This document shows, one piece after another, positions 1 to 13,300 of a stretch of DNA of 64,000 bases. This stretch comes from Haemonchus contortus (taxonomy: Eukaryota; Nematoda; Chromadorea; Rhabditida; Trichostrongylidae), in the NCBI GenBank assembly GCA_000469685.2, contig LS997562.1:3000492-3064491 (forward strand), in the 5' to 3' direction. How positions within the stretch are numbered: position 1 is the first letter of the stretch; every line of letters begins with the position of its first letter. A program made the position numbers and the translations under genes. The notes under the pieces were generated by a model. That model was not told the origin of the DNA and searched no databases. It saw only the letters and a program-made list of their open reading frames with translations.

Positions 1-1337
1 ATGAAACTAGAGATGGTCATTTTTTTCAAAGCTTGCTCAAGTCGCTCAAGCTTTCTCCGAGTTTATCCTGCCAGCACTTTGTGGACATATAAGATAGTTC
101 TGGTTCATCCAACTCTCGTTATTCATTCCTGTTCATTTCTCTTCATTTCCCTTTCTTTTCTGAAATTTGCCCCAGTTGTCTGGGCTTCATGAAGGTTCTT
201 TAGCGATTCATTCATCCTAAAAAAATCTTCCTAACAATTCTCAGCGGATGCTTTGAAAGTTTATTTAAATAGCAATAAAAATCACGTCGCATCCCAAAGG
301 GATCAAACAGCCCCAAAACCCTCAAACCAATAGCTTCCCTCGTTTCAAAATCTTTCGAAAATCGGATCCTTCCCTTTGAGACCTAATATTTTTCCATGAG
401 AGCGGTTCGAGTATCACTTTGAAATCCCTGAAGAAAGGCTAATTTTCAAGGATCATTAAGAGCAATTGGGTCTCATCATTGTGAGATATCGGCACTTCAA
501 AGACCATCGCTGCTCAAACACTTTTTAATGACCTCATTCGTCTGACGCAACGAAGCGAACTTAACGGAATCCTTAGCTTGACACATGCGTTCAGTAATGA
601 CACGGAGGGGTCATTAGGGCTGATTTCTCTTGGCTCATTGACAGCTTCTTAGATTTTATTAGCGTGGTCGCTTCTCATTTCTCAGCCCAGAGGACCGACC
701 CACATTCCCAGAAATGACCAGTGAAATCTCAACAGAGAAGATCGCGAGGGGATGGGCACCTGGTCCTTACATACATAGTAATATAGTAATATCCCTTTTG
801 CACCCTCAAAAAGAGCTGTTTTTGAACGAACTGAATTCTGCAGAATAGTATCTGCTTTCATTCCACTTTCCGCCCGGCATTTTTTAGAGCTGGGAGACAA
901 AGATATAGTATTTCGCGGCCGATATTCGAGTGTGGTTAGTTCCTTCTGGGGAAAATCCTCCGTTATCCTTCATTATCATGCTTTCCCACCGGATTGAGGA
1001 CCTTATTAGTCATATTGGGCCGCGATGCTAACAGGCTATAATCAAAGCCTATAACCAATTCATGCAAATGGCAGTGTACGGTGAAAGCTTTCCGTCGCCC
1101 ATGGGAGAAACGGATCTTGTGTCGGGACGTGCCTGCATAGTTGACAAGGCCTTCCTTTCCACGATAAACTAGTACTGTTGCTTGCTTATTCAATGTCACC
1201 GTACCTTTCATCGTCGAAGATTTGTTTTGTAAAGGTATTAATTTTTGTATTTTTAAGTGAGGTTTTCTAGATTTTAATAACCGCTCGCCCACCCCGTGGC
1301 GTCAGCGACTTACCGTTCCTTATACCGGCCTAGGAAC
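1..1337. other. 5' flank, no gene recognised
   Basis: No conserved protein, RNA gene or repeat was recognised in this stretch. The longest open frames are under 110 codons, have no familiar motif and lie in AT-rich sequence. It probably contains the promoter of the downstream myosin gene, but no core promoter element could be picked out. Confidence 0.5.
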
Positions 1338-1354
1338 TCTTCAGATGAACAATG
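1338..1354 (+). promoter_or_regulatory. Candidate spliced-leader acceptor and 10-nt first exon of the myosin gene
   Basis: A CTCTTCAG acceptor ends at 1344. It is followed by only ten bases, ATGAACAATG, and then a good donor (GTAAGA) at 1355. If the second ATG (1352-1354) is used, the next exon (from 2607) continues in the frame of the myosin N-terminus, giving Met-Ala-Phe-His-Trp. The first ATG (1345) would be out of frame. Such a tiny leader exon makes sense if the spliced leader is added at 1344. This is inference from splice signals and phase; no transcript was available. Confidence 0.45.
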
Positions 1355-4300
1355 GTAAGATTTTGTAATCATTTTTTGTAATCCTTTCATTAAATTATAA
1401 TTTTTGACGAAGAAAAGAAAAAGAAAAATGAAAAAATAGGGGAATCTTCCAGAATTTTCTCAATTTCATTTTTTTCAACTTTATCATTTTTTGAGTTTGT
1501 CGAGCTATACTCGTACTCTAACTTTATCAACTCAAATTGGAGATTATCAAGTACTTCAAAGCGAGCTCGTTACGTCTTCTCCTGTTCTTATTAGTTAGTT
1601 ACAGTAGTATTTGGTACGTAAACGATTTTGAGGCTACAGTACTCAAAAATCCTTTACTACAACTGCTTGAACAGGAGGCAGACCAGTTATAGCATCGGCA
1701 AAAGTCCCAGGAATGGATTCAACCCAAGGTTTCTTCTTTCTTCTTTCCACCCCCTCCGACTAATTCCTGTATTCGACAACTTGAAGAAAAAAGACTGTTG
1801 TAGTTGTATTCGGGAAGATCCTACATTGCGCAGCCCCTGTACGGCTCCATTTGCCTGACGATTTTTTGAGGACAAGAGGATGATAGGATAGACAATTACG
1901 TGTTGTATGTACATACGAAACGATCATCACATAGCCATAAATCGAATCCATAAAGTAGCCATTACAACGTAACCATAAATGTAATCATTACATATAATGT
2001 ATATTTCAAACGAGACAATTTCAGTTTTTTGTTTGACTGAAAAACTGGTTCTGTACCAGTTTTTCGATGTGAAATGGGTAATTCGACAGTGATTCGCCCT
2101 GATTCTCAGCACACTTGAATTACTTCCGGAATTTCATTGCCTATATTCTCCGCTACTTGCGCTCGTTAAACGAAGGGGATAGAAAGCATATAGTCTACGA
2201 GAGCTTCGCTTAACTTGAACTTTGCACTATGTGCGTGGAGGTAGCGCCTCTTGTCACTGTGCCACGTACCTTGGTCTTCAAGCATGTAGCTCTTAGCTTT
2301 CAACGGATTGAAAGCTTGATAAACAAGAGTGATGTTTACCGACAAAACCAGGAAGGTAAACTCTAATGTAAACCTATACAAAGCTCCAAAAATCCGCCCA
2401 CTTCATAAGTCACGCCCCTTTTTATCGATAGTGATGAATTACCAATGTTGAACTTGAATATTTAGTCCTGTTGAATGCTACAAGTTTCTAATTGCTAATT
2501 TTTAATAAATCCATTAATTCTTATTCCTTTTAGTTTCGAATTCTTTGCAATAAATATAATATAATTTTAGACTAGATTTTTTATCATTCCAAAGTGGCGA
2601 TTTTAGGCATTCCACTGGCAGTCAAACGTAAATGTACAACATGTCGGTGTGGACGACATGGTACTACTCAGCAAGCTTTCAGAACAATCTATTGCTGATA
2701 ATCTGAAGAAAAGACTTCATGGAAATAGTATTTTCGTAAGTGTTTGCTTCAAGTATTTTTTCCAAAGATTGTTCAGCAGCATCTGGCTAAACGATAACTT
2801 ACGACTTTGAAAAATGAAATCGAGTAGGAATCTGAATTTCTCAAAAGCTAGTTCTAGTAATTTATCAAGTACTGAATCACGAAATTTCTTGTTCTCCTTT
2901 GTGTGGATGAAAATCAGTAACTCTGTCAAAATTAATGGATTAGCTAGGAAATCAGGCGCAAAGGTCCTAAGCAGATTGTATAAGTCTATGAGCTTTTATG
3001 GGGGGCGGTCGTCTGGCGCGATCTCTCCCATCGCGCCGCCCATTCGGCGCGGTTCGCCGCTGGACAACTCGTCCAGGTAGTCGGGCAACCCACTGACTAT
3101 CCAGCTGATAGAAGCCCGATCGATGACTTCGCTACTGTTGAACATCGAGTTGTGGACATGCTTGTATTCTTCTATCAGCGTGGTGTCATCTTCTATCAGC
3201 TGGATGGGTAGTGGGTTTCTAAATCACCTGGACGAGTTGTCCAGCTCGCAAGCCGCGTCGAGTGGGCGGGCGACGGGAGGGATCGCGCCAAACGACATAC
3301 ACCCATTTTTCTGCAGACTACAAATGTTCAGGCTTCTTCCCAAACTTTCTGATTCAAAAAACTTGATTTCCTATCCCTTTCTGAAAAGCGATGCACATAA
3401 GCGTTATAAAAATTATAGAGAAAATTCGGTCAATATTTCGAAAAGATTTCGTTTTTACCGTAATTAATCTTAATTTCCTCAGTCGACGACTGAAAAGAGC
3501 AGTAGCCCGTCAAAATAGAGGGTTAAGCAGAACAAGTAATGAGAACTTAATCCACAAGGCTGTTTCTCATCCAGACCATCCTATTTGAAACAAATATTTC
3601 TGCCCTCCATCCAAACTGAATAAATCGAGAGGGGACCTACATGCTCGAAATCGCTATGAAGAACTTTACAAAGAAACCTCGGAATATTTCATTGTGGGTT
3701 AACCCTGAGACAGAGAAAGATCTCTGACAAAGCCCATTGCAAATGAAAGAAGCGAATATAGTCGAATAAGTCTTCAGCTTCGAGAAGAAAAATGACTGCA
3801 GCACGCATCTCTTCTGAACTGAATAAACCAGCCGCTCACCAAGCCATGAAAACTACGACTGAATCGTTCCCTAGTGGGATCGCCTTTATAAAGCGCTACC
3901 CTAACATGTCAAGACACGTTAGTACAAGTCAACAGCAGGTTAGACTAGAAATTAGCACAGGACTGACAGGTTAGCACAGGATCACTACTGCCCTTGCCCA
4001 TCGCGAACGGCGCGATACGCTCGCCGCATCCGCCGCGTATCGCACGACTGCGATGGTTGATTGGAGCGCGCAATGTGCCAGTCAAATTTGCCCTGGATGA
4101 TTGGATATTGGCTTGTTTATGTTATAGATTCCTGAGTGATCAGACCCGAAACACAAAAATAAGGAATTCGAGAAGAAGTTCTGCCACCGAATGAAGGTTT
4201 GAGCTCAATAATCAGCCTCAAAAAGTGGGATCAATGAGCGGATAGAAAAGCAAAACCAAATTCGGTACAGGCACCAAAATGTAGAAGAGTGCCAAGTGCA

Positions 4301-7300
4301 CGGCACAGTCCAAGAAAATGCAGGGTAAAATGCCTTAAATTTTCTGAGGCTACATTAAATGGGCTCTCATTAATCTTGTCCATCGGTAAAACTAAATATG
4401 AAGTTTCCGGCTGCATGTACTGTGAAATCTTCATTTTCAGACTTACATTGGTCCTGTACTTATTTCGGTTAATCCCTTCAAACAAATGCCATATTTTACT
4501 GAAAAAGAAATGGATCAGTATCAAGGAGCAGCACAGTATGAAAACCCACCACATATCTATGCTTTAGCTGACAACATGTACAGGTACGGTACTTTTATAG
4601 GTTTTCTTCGTAAAATGATTTCCAATTTTTATTACAGGTTCAAAATGAGCTTCATATCAGAATCTTTAATTTGGTCAAATTTAGGAATATGCTGATCGAT
4701 AACGAGTCTCAATGTGTGATAATTAGTGGTGAAAGTGGTGCTGGAAAGACAGTTGCTGCCAAATATATTATGAGTTACATCGCCCGAATATCAGGTGGTG
4801 GACCAAGAGTTCAGGTTTGTGTTGAGTTGTTTTTAGGTTTTATTGAACTTCCTTCCTAATTCTATATGAATTGCCTACTAGTCAAATCTTTCGAATATGT
4901 CTATTCAAGTGGTCAACAGTTTGCTTGACTGTGTGCCATGACCTACCTCCATGGAAAGGGGGGGGGGGGTTTGTACACTCGTAGCGGGCCGGGCGTGCGC
5001 TACAATGGGCGGTGTCAAATTCGAAAACTCGCAACACTCTTTTAGAGAGGCTCATTTCGATCCCCAAACCTGACCACTACACTGGAAATGGGGAAAATTG
5101 GTCAAGTAAAAGCTTAAAAAGCCTTCTCTGTCTTCACGATGATAATGAGCATTATTAGCAGGATCGCATCACTTTAGACATTTATAGAGAGGACCCTGAA
5201 ATCTGTTTCCTATTCCATTTCTTTTCAGCATGTAAAAGATGTAATCCTGCAATCAAACCCTCTTTTGGAAGCATTTGGAAATAGCGCTACAATCCGGAAT
5301 TGGAACTCTTCACGTTTTGGCAAGTACGTTCAGATAGTATTTGGCCGAGGAGGAGAACCAATTGGTGGCAAGGTGAGTGCAGGCACCAGCACAAAATTAC
5401 CTTATTCTGTCTATTACCGGGATTGAACCTCAGTACCTAGTAAGCCCTTTAGAGCAGACTTTCTAAATAGGCTAGGATGAAAGCAAAGAGCAAGAGTGTC
5501 GGAATTGTTTTAAAATGAAGCTAAATTCGCTTACAAAAATTGCTAAGATGAGCTGATGTACAGGTTTGTTCGTCTCGCAAAGCTGTACACTTGAATATTC
5601 GTTTAGACCCAGCCACAACCCTTCTAGCGGAAATGAATGGCATTTGGTCTCTGAAGCTTTTAGCTGCCTCTATTTGCCCCTAACTCATCACAGCTTCCTT
5701 GGAATCATTGATCGATCTTCAATGAATATCGAGACATTTATAATCAAAATGAAATATTTAGGTTACGAACTTCCTTCTCGAAAAATCACGTGTGGTTCGA
5801 CAAAATCGCGGTGATCGGAATTTCCACATTTTCTACCAACTCTGCGCTGGTGCAGACAAAAACATCAGATGTGAGATTTTAAGTCCTCTTTTAGGAAAAG
5901 TAGTCACACATGAGATTTTGCTTTTTTTTTCTTCTCTTTCTTCTTTTTTCGGGAAAAATAGAAAAACGCAAATCGTATGAACGAAAGAACGACAGTACTT
6001 TTTCTTAGGGAAAGGATGGATTCCCAGAGAAAAGCTTTACAATTCACTGATTCTCCAAAATAGATTCAAGCTGGTGTTGTTTACTCGCTGGATTACTTTT
6101 CTCCCAATAAAGTAGAAAAACTGAGCATCAAGTGTTTAAATATAGTTATCATTTAAGAAGAGCTTTTTCACTGATTTATTTTTCCTAGCACAAATTTCAC
6201 TGTTTCACCTTTACTCTTTAATGGTAAGCGGTTGACTCGACAATTTCGTGAGATTGCTATCGCATTTAACAGTAACCACTTCCTAAACGATGACCTCAGT
6301 GGGGCAAGCATGCGGTAACAAGTATTGGGTCAGACCCTCCCATAACCGGGAATTCGAAGAAAAGAACGTTTTTAGCTGAGTGATGGTTCGGATCGCGTAT
6401 GTGTTTCGATCCTACCGTACTCCTAAACTACCAACTATTTCGAGAAGTAGTGTAGTGGCCAGGTTCAATGATCGAATCCGGATCAATGAACTCCCAGAAC
6501 AACCAAGCCTACCATCCCTACAATGTCGGTTAACTGGTACCAAATTGGTCTGGGATAAAAGCAGAGTTGAATATAGGTTGGCCATCGCAAGTCATTGTGT
6601 AGACCATATGCGCATTCGAAATGTCAACAGAATTCCAATAGAAATGGTCAAGAGAAGAACCGCATTCAGGAAGAATATTCTCGTTTCCGAGAGATCTGTT
6701 TTAAAAATAGAGTTTTGGAGCTAAAGTTTAGAAAGAGGAAGTATTCTGAAAATAGATCTGAAGCGAACCACAAAAAAATGGACCGGGTACACGACAACAC
6801 AAAAGAAACATCCTCTTGACTGATAGTGCAGCATAATTGAAGAATCCCCTTAAACGCGTTAAAATTGTTTTCTGCACACACTTTGCGTACAATCTGAGTT
6901 CAGCGTTACTACTTTTCATTACCTTCCTCTCATTTTTACTCCACACATGGTTTCGTTCCAGCAACACTTGGCATTGGGGATCTTGACTACTTCAACTACT
7001 TGAACCATAGTGGCGTATACAAAGCTCCAGATACCGATGACGCCAAGGAATTCCAGAATACATTGGTCAGTGGCTTATTTTGTGAAAGCTCACTCACTCT
7101 GTAGAGCCCTTATAACGGCCTGTCAAGGTGGTTCTTCGACCCAAAATTCAACGACGTGATATCCTCGAGGGCTACTTGTTCATTCTCAAAGAAATCTTAG
7201 AAACCAATCTGTTGTTGTGAAAATCTTGTTATCGTGAACCGCATTTTTACTGCATAGTAGGATTTCTGCCGATGTAATCGATAAAAAATAAGTCTAAAAA

Positions 7301-10300
7301 ACAAGCAGACACCTATTGGTGATCCAAAATGTACAAACAGCTTTTGCCGGTGATTGTTACATTTTATGAGATGTCTTTCAAAGTTATTTAACCCTTTCCA
7401 GCATGCAATGAAAGTTGTGGGCATAAGCGAAGAGGTACAGTTGGAAATTCTGAAGATTGTCTCTGCCATACTGCACATTGGAAACATCACATTTGTGGAG
7501 GAAAGGAATTTTGCCGCTATTGAGGCCCCAGACTGTAAGCTTAATTTTGAATTTTTTTTTCTGCACTAGAAAAATAAAAATAGAATATATTTCTATATAA
7601 ATACAAACAGATAAATAGTCAAAAATAATAATTAATTAATCAACAATTGGATGGTAAAATATTTTAATCTGAAATGATTTCAGTTCTACAATTTCCTGCC
7701 TTTCTACTTGGTCTTTCAACAGAAGCCATCCAGCAAAAGCTTACGGCTCGAATGATGGAAAGCAAGTGAGTGATATGTTTATGTAACTCACAGTTGAGTT
7801 TCAAGTGTAAATTGTCATAATCACTGATAAGAGCTACTTATACTCACTTATAATTGGGTATAATCAAACTCTGTCTAATTCCAAACTATAAAAGGGAGAA
7901 TTTCTGATTGACAGACTTCCATTATAAATACAACTTGTAAACTGATCTACGGGGTTTATATGAGCATTTTCAAGTTTCCAGTTCATTTGAGGTTTTAGTT
8001 TTATTAAATCCTTCATACCCCTCTTATGCCAAAGCTCATACAGTTTGTCTGACCACTTGTCCATTTACTGTATTTCCTAGGAAGAATATCCATGATTCTA
8101 TTTGATAAGCACCGACACCTAACGACTCTACAAAATACAACCTCTCATTATAATGTATTGCAGATGGGGAACGAAAATGGAACGAATAGATGTCACATTA
8201 AATGTAGAACAAGCGAACTACACTCGTGATGCATGGGTGAAAGCTCTCCATTCACGACTGTTCGACTACCTAGGTAAATTCTATGAATACAGCTTCAGTT
8301 TGTTATAATTGAAAAGTCAGCTCTGGTGGAGAATATGAAAGCTTATGGCCATTGTTTCTCAATAGTCGCAGATGCTTTGGGCTTGGATGGCTGGGACCAA
8401 GCGAAAGAGGCGAAGAGAAAGACGGAAACTAAAAAAAAACATGGGTCCTTATCCGAAATTTTCTCAGATTAGGTGCGAAGGCGGTTGTCGATCCCTTTTC
8501 CACTAATTTCTCCTCGAATCCACCAATCACCCGACCCAAGTGCTTCTACCCTTGGTTTAGGCTGAAAACTCTATCGACATATTTCAAGGTCGTTTCTTAG
8601 CATCAATACAGGCCTGGCAAGGTTGGCGCCTATCTCTCTCTGCACCTTACTCTCGGCGTCAGAAATGCAAGTAGAAAGGTCTTTTCTCAAATTTTCACCG
8701 CTATATCTTGTACGTTTACTACCTTTACACTACGGGTGACCAACACGTTGAGTAAGAGCACAACCCTTGTATGCTGTATGTCATGTATCAGAATGTCAAA
8801 AAAAAAGACAAAAAACCTCCTAGTCAAAAAGCGCACTGTTCATACACTCTTCCCGCGACGGCCGCGTGCGACGAATGTCGAGCTTTCGGCGGCACGCCCT
8901 TGCCAAAACCACAGAGCTTCTGTCAGGTCTCGGCAAATGTTCCATGAAAACTCTTTTCAATGAAAATTTCAGTGGCCGCTGTTAATGACGCTATAGAAGT
9001 CACCGACGGTCAGGACACAGGTCTTTCAATCGGAATTCTTGACATCTATGGATTCGAAATTTTTGAAAACAATGGATTCGAGCAATTCTGGTATGTAAAG
9101 AAACACTTTTGAATTTCCGGGAAGAAATCGCTTATTTCAGTATCAACTTCGTCAATGAGAAACTGCAACAGATTTTCATTGAACTCACGTTGAAAGCCGA
9201 ACAAGAGGAATATGTACGGGAACAGATTCGTTGGCAAGAAATCGACTACTTCAATAACAAAGTCGTCTGTGATCTTATTGAGGCAAAACGACCACCTGGT
9301 AAATTTTATTCTTTTCAGATAGGAATGGGGGTTCAGCCAGGTAGTAGTGCTGAAAAGCACAAGGTGGAAGCTTTAACTGAAAGACCCCATAGGCCCTGAG
9401 ATACATCCGGCTCGCTGCAAGTTATTGTAAAGCTTCGCGACTTCATATAAGCCCTTTCGTCAATGTAAAATCAATTATTTCATTTGTATGTCCGATGGGG
9501 ATGATTTTGAAGAGCTTCATTCATCATTTCCATCAAAGCCCAAATTCGGATCTATTTTTTGATCTTGAACATTTCGAAAATCAAGGCTGCTAGCGCGCGC
9601 CCCGCCCACCTTAATGATGCCCCGCCTATCCTATGAAATTCACATCGTGCCTCTTTACAACCAATAGGAGCCATGATAAAACTTTCATCCTTCAGCCATT
9701 GCTGCAGAGCTCCCAGAACTTTTTTTTAATCATAACGTTCCCCACAGCTTCTCTCTTCTGTACTGTATTGTACTATACAAGTATATAAATATCCCAGTCC
9801 AGTATCTCGATTAATTACCTTCAGGAATTATGTGCATATTGGGATGATGTGTGCGCTCAGAATCACGGACAAGCTGAGGGTGTCGATGCACAATTGCTGA
9901 GTAGTCTCAACAAGACTTTCATTCAACATCCACATTATCAAAGCGGAGCTGAATGCTTTTTGGTAAAGCACTACGCTGGTGATGTGAGTGAAATTTTAGT
10001 ACTACATAAAGGGTATTGATCCGTGATAACCTTAATTACGTACATGCTATATGAGTCACTTGGTACTTATTAATCCCTTCTGGAATAAGCCATGTCCTAG
10101 ATTTGGATACTGTTTCGTCATGGTGTTTAAATAGGTAGTTAGCCTATTCGCTAACTTCTAGACTGCTGTAGCTGCGCCATTTGCCTTTACACACCTACCT
10201 CTTTTTTACTAATTAAGGGTAATCAAGTACAAAAACGGACACATAGGGTAGTTGTGCAAGAAGTTTGTGGCTTCGACACATGGGCTTCTAAAATGGAAGC

Positions 10301-13300
10301 AAATTCGAAGAAAGCCACTGAAAGCTGGCTACTTATTGTCGACGCCAACAGGAAAGGAGGACTATAACCTATGAAGTAGTTTCCAAATTTTGGAAAATGC
10401 CGGAAGGGATGCAACCTGGTCACAAATACTGATTTAAATTTATAACTTATGAAATTGTACATATGTTATCTATCAATAATTTTGACTTTGCCAATATTTT
10501 AGGTTGTCTACAGCGTTGACGGGGTTTTGTGAACGCAATCGAGATGTTCTCTATCCGGATCTCATCCTTCTAATGCAGCAAAGTTCAAAGTATGCAGTTT
10601 AATGAATAAAGTAACAAATAAGCAAACAAATGATAAACAATCGGAAACCTTCAAATTATTGTGAAATAAACTGAAGGGCGCACTAACTCTGGAGAATTTG
10701 TGTGACCCTATTGTACAGTCTCCGTCGAAAACTTCTTTACCCTATACCGACCTCTACAAGTACTTCTAATCTACTAATCTTTAGAAATTAGAGGGGTCCT
10801 CATTCGAAAGAATTACAATCTCAGTATTTTACTCCATTTCAGTTCATTTCTCCGCTCCCTCTTTCCTGAAAATGTGAATGCCACCGCAGGAAAACGACCG
10901 ACTACAGCTTCGACAAAGATCAGGGTAACTGACCACAATCGATTTTTATAACTTGAAGGCAAGAAAAGGGTTATAGAGGTATAACGGGGAGACATATACG
11001 TATTTTTAATTTTCAAATTGTAATTTTTAAAAATCCAGCTTTTTGAAACAAAATTTCTTCTTAGATTATTTTGTATAATATCAAAAATAATCAAAAAATA
11101 AAAATGAAAAAATGTAAAATAAATTTAAAATAATTTGTTCTGTCGCCTACTGCTTCGAACGCACCCTGTCCTTTGAACAGCTAGCCAGTAGCCATCCTCC
11201 AAATGCATTCTTATATTCTGTGAAGTTTCAGTAGATTCATTCAAAATTTTTCTGTAATTTTTAATTTGATCGTACATGAATTACTATACTATTTTTCTCA
11301 TTTGTTATAGCCCAATAATTTGTATAGCCGCAGTAAAACATGAATTTAGCATCAAGCAAATGCTTTGGTCGAGTCTCTGATGAAATGTACACCCCACTAT
11401 GTCCGATGTATTAAGCCGAATGAGACGAAGAAACCCGGAGATTGGGATGATCAGAGGTGATTCCCGTAACCCTTGCTGTATCGATGCTTTTGACTGATCA
11501 TCAAAATTGCCTTTAATTTCAGAGTTCGTCATCAAGTTGAATATCTCGGTCTTCGTGAAAATATTCGGGTCCGACGTGCTGGATTTGCTTATCGTAGAGC
11601 TTTCGAGAAATTCCTATGGCGATATGCTATTCTGACCAGTGAAACATGGCCAACCTATCGTGGCGATCCACGCCAGGGATGTCAGGTATGACAATTTCGG
11701 CGAATATTTTACTGTTACAACAATAATTTCGCTCCTCCTCGGCATTCGTAGAAGCTGCCCTACGAACAATTACTTATGAGGCAGCAGGATTTTCCCAGGG
11801 CACCATAGTGTTAGTCGTGTCAGAATTGTTAGTCGATCACCCAGAAAACCGTCCCTTCGGCTCTGAGTGAACCTACAATTTTTCTGGAACCTTCTCCTAT
11901 TGGACCTGGGAATTGGTTTCCATGTTGAGAAATCTTTCCTCCGATAGAAATGTGTTCTTTTCAGATCATCTGCCGCAGTGTGAGCATGGATCCTGATCAA
12001 TATCAAATGGGAACGAGTAAAATATTTATCAAAAAACCCAGAATCGGTGAGTAACCCAGACAAATCAGATGGTAGACTCGATACTGGGTAAACTTTTCCG
12101 TAGGCCTCTCTATTAAACTTGCTAATGCCTAAGAATTTCGCCGAACCTATGAAAAGGGAATCCAGAGGTGAGGCATTTCCACCTTGTTAAATCGGATCCA
12201 TCATATGGGACAGAGTTTTAGCTCATCAGACGATCATCAGTGTTTTGTGACTGATCAAAATCTTTTTTAGCTGTTTTTACTGGAAGAGGTACGTGAAAAG
12301 AAATACGATGGTTTTGCCAGAAAGATTCAGAAAGCATGGCGGCAGTTCAACGCCAGAAAGCATCATACAAAACAAAAGGTACATCCCCTTTCCCAGTCAT
12401 GTCGTTCAATTATGGAAATGGCTTGAAATCAAGAATTCCGGTGTTCCCTTACAGGTTACAGTTAATTGGGGCTATTTAGGAACAAGCATCTGATCTCCTA
12501 TTTGGGAAGAAGGAACGGCGACGTTATTCATTGAATCGGAACTTTGTCGGTGATTACATCGGCCTGGAACATCATCCTGTCCTCCAGGTGAGTCACGTCA
12601 CCCTTCAATTGCCTATTTTTTGGTCATGGGAACGTCTCTGCAGAATATTTGTAATCTTTTAGAGTCTTGTTGGCAAACGGGAACGAGTGGATTTTGCCAA
12701 TACTGTGATCAAGTATGACCGACGATTCAAGGTAAAGCTTCCATGCTTTTTGGACCCCTAATCAGCTGCCTATGAGGCCATCTATATGAAAGTCATACAG
12801 AAAAGGGCCATCAGGTGATGGGTCAGAGAGATAATGAACGGTATCACAGTCCTCCTACTCTCCATGAAAATGAAAAAAGCAGTCTCCTGCCGACTTCCTC
12901 AGGAATGAAGAGCTCATCATGAGGCAATCTACCATAAACCAAACGAATTTCCAGGAAAAAGTTTCCTCGATCTTTTCATATTGTCCCCGAGTCCAAACGC
13001 ACCCTGCATAGAGTGAAAACTGGCCACGCCCCCTTCCCAGATATCCTTTACGAGTGGAATTTCCACGGAACTTCCTTAAAACCTTTCCTTGGGTCATTTT
13101 TACTTGTTTACTGTTTTGTTTCCATAGTTTATTCCTTAATTCCTAATATTTAGACCTCAAAGCTGGATATGCTTCTCACTGCGAAACATCTTACTTTGAT
13201 AGGACGGGAGAAATCAAAGAATAAGGCCGACAAGGGTCGGCTGATTGAAGTGGCTAAAAGGTAAGAACATTGAAGGGCTCGATTACAGAAGTACGATAAA

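Noticed and set aside
9842..10524. Programmed ribosomal frameshifting in the myosin
   Set aside because: Several unrelated breaks in short homopolymers, without slippery heptamers or conserved stem-loops, and a neighbouring gene with many more, fit consensus errors better.
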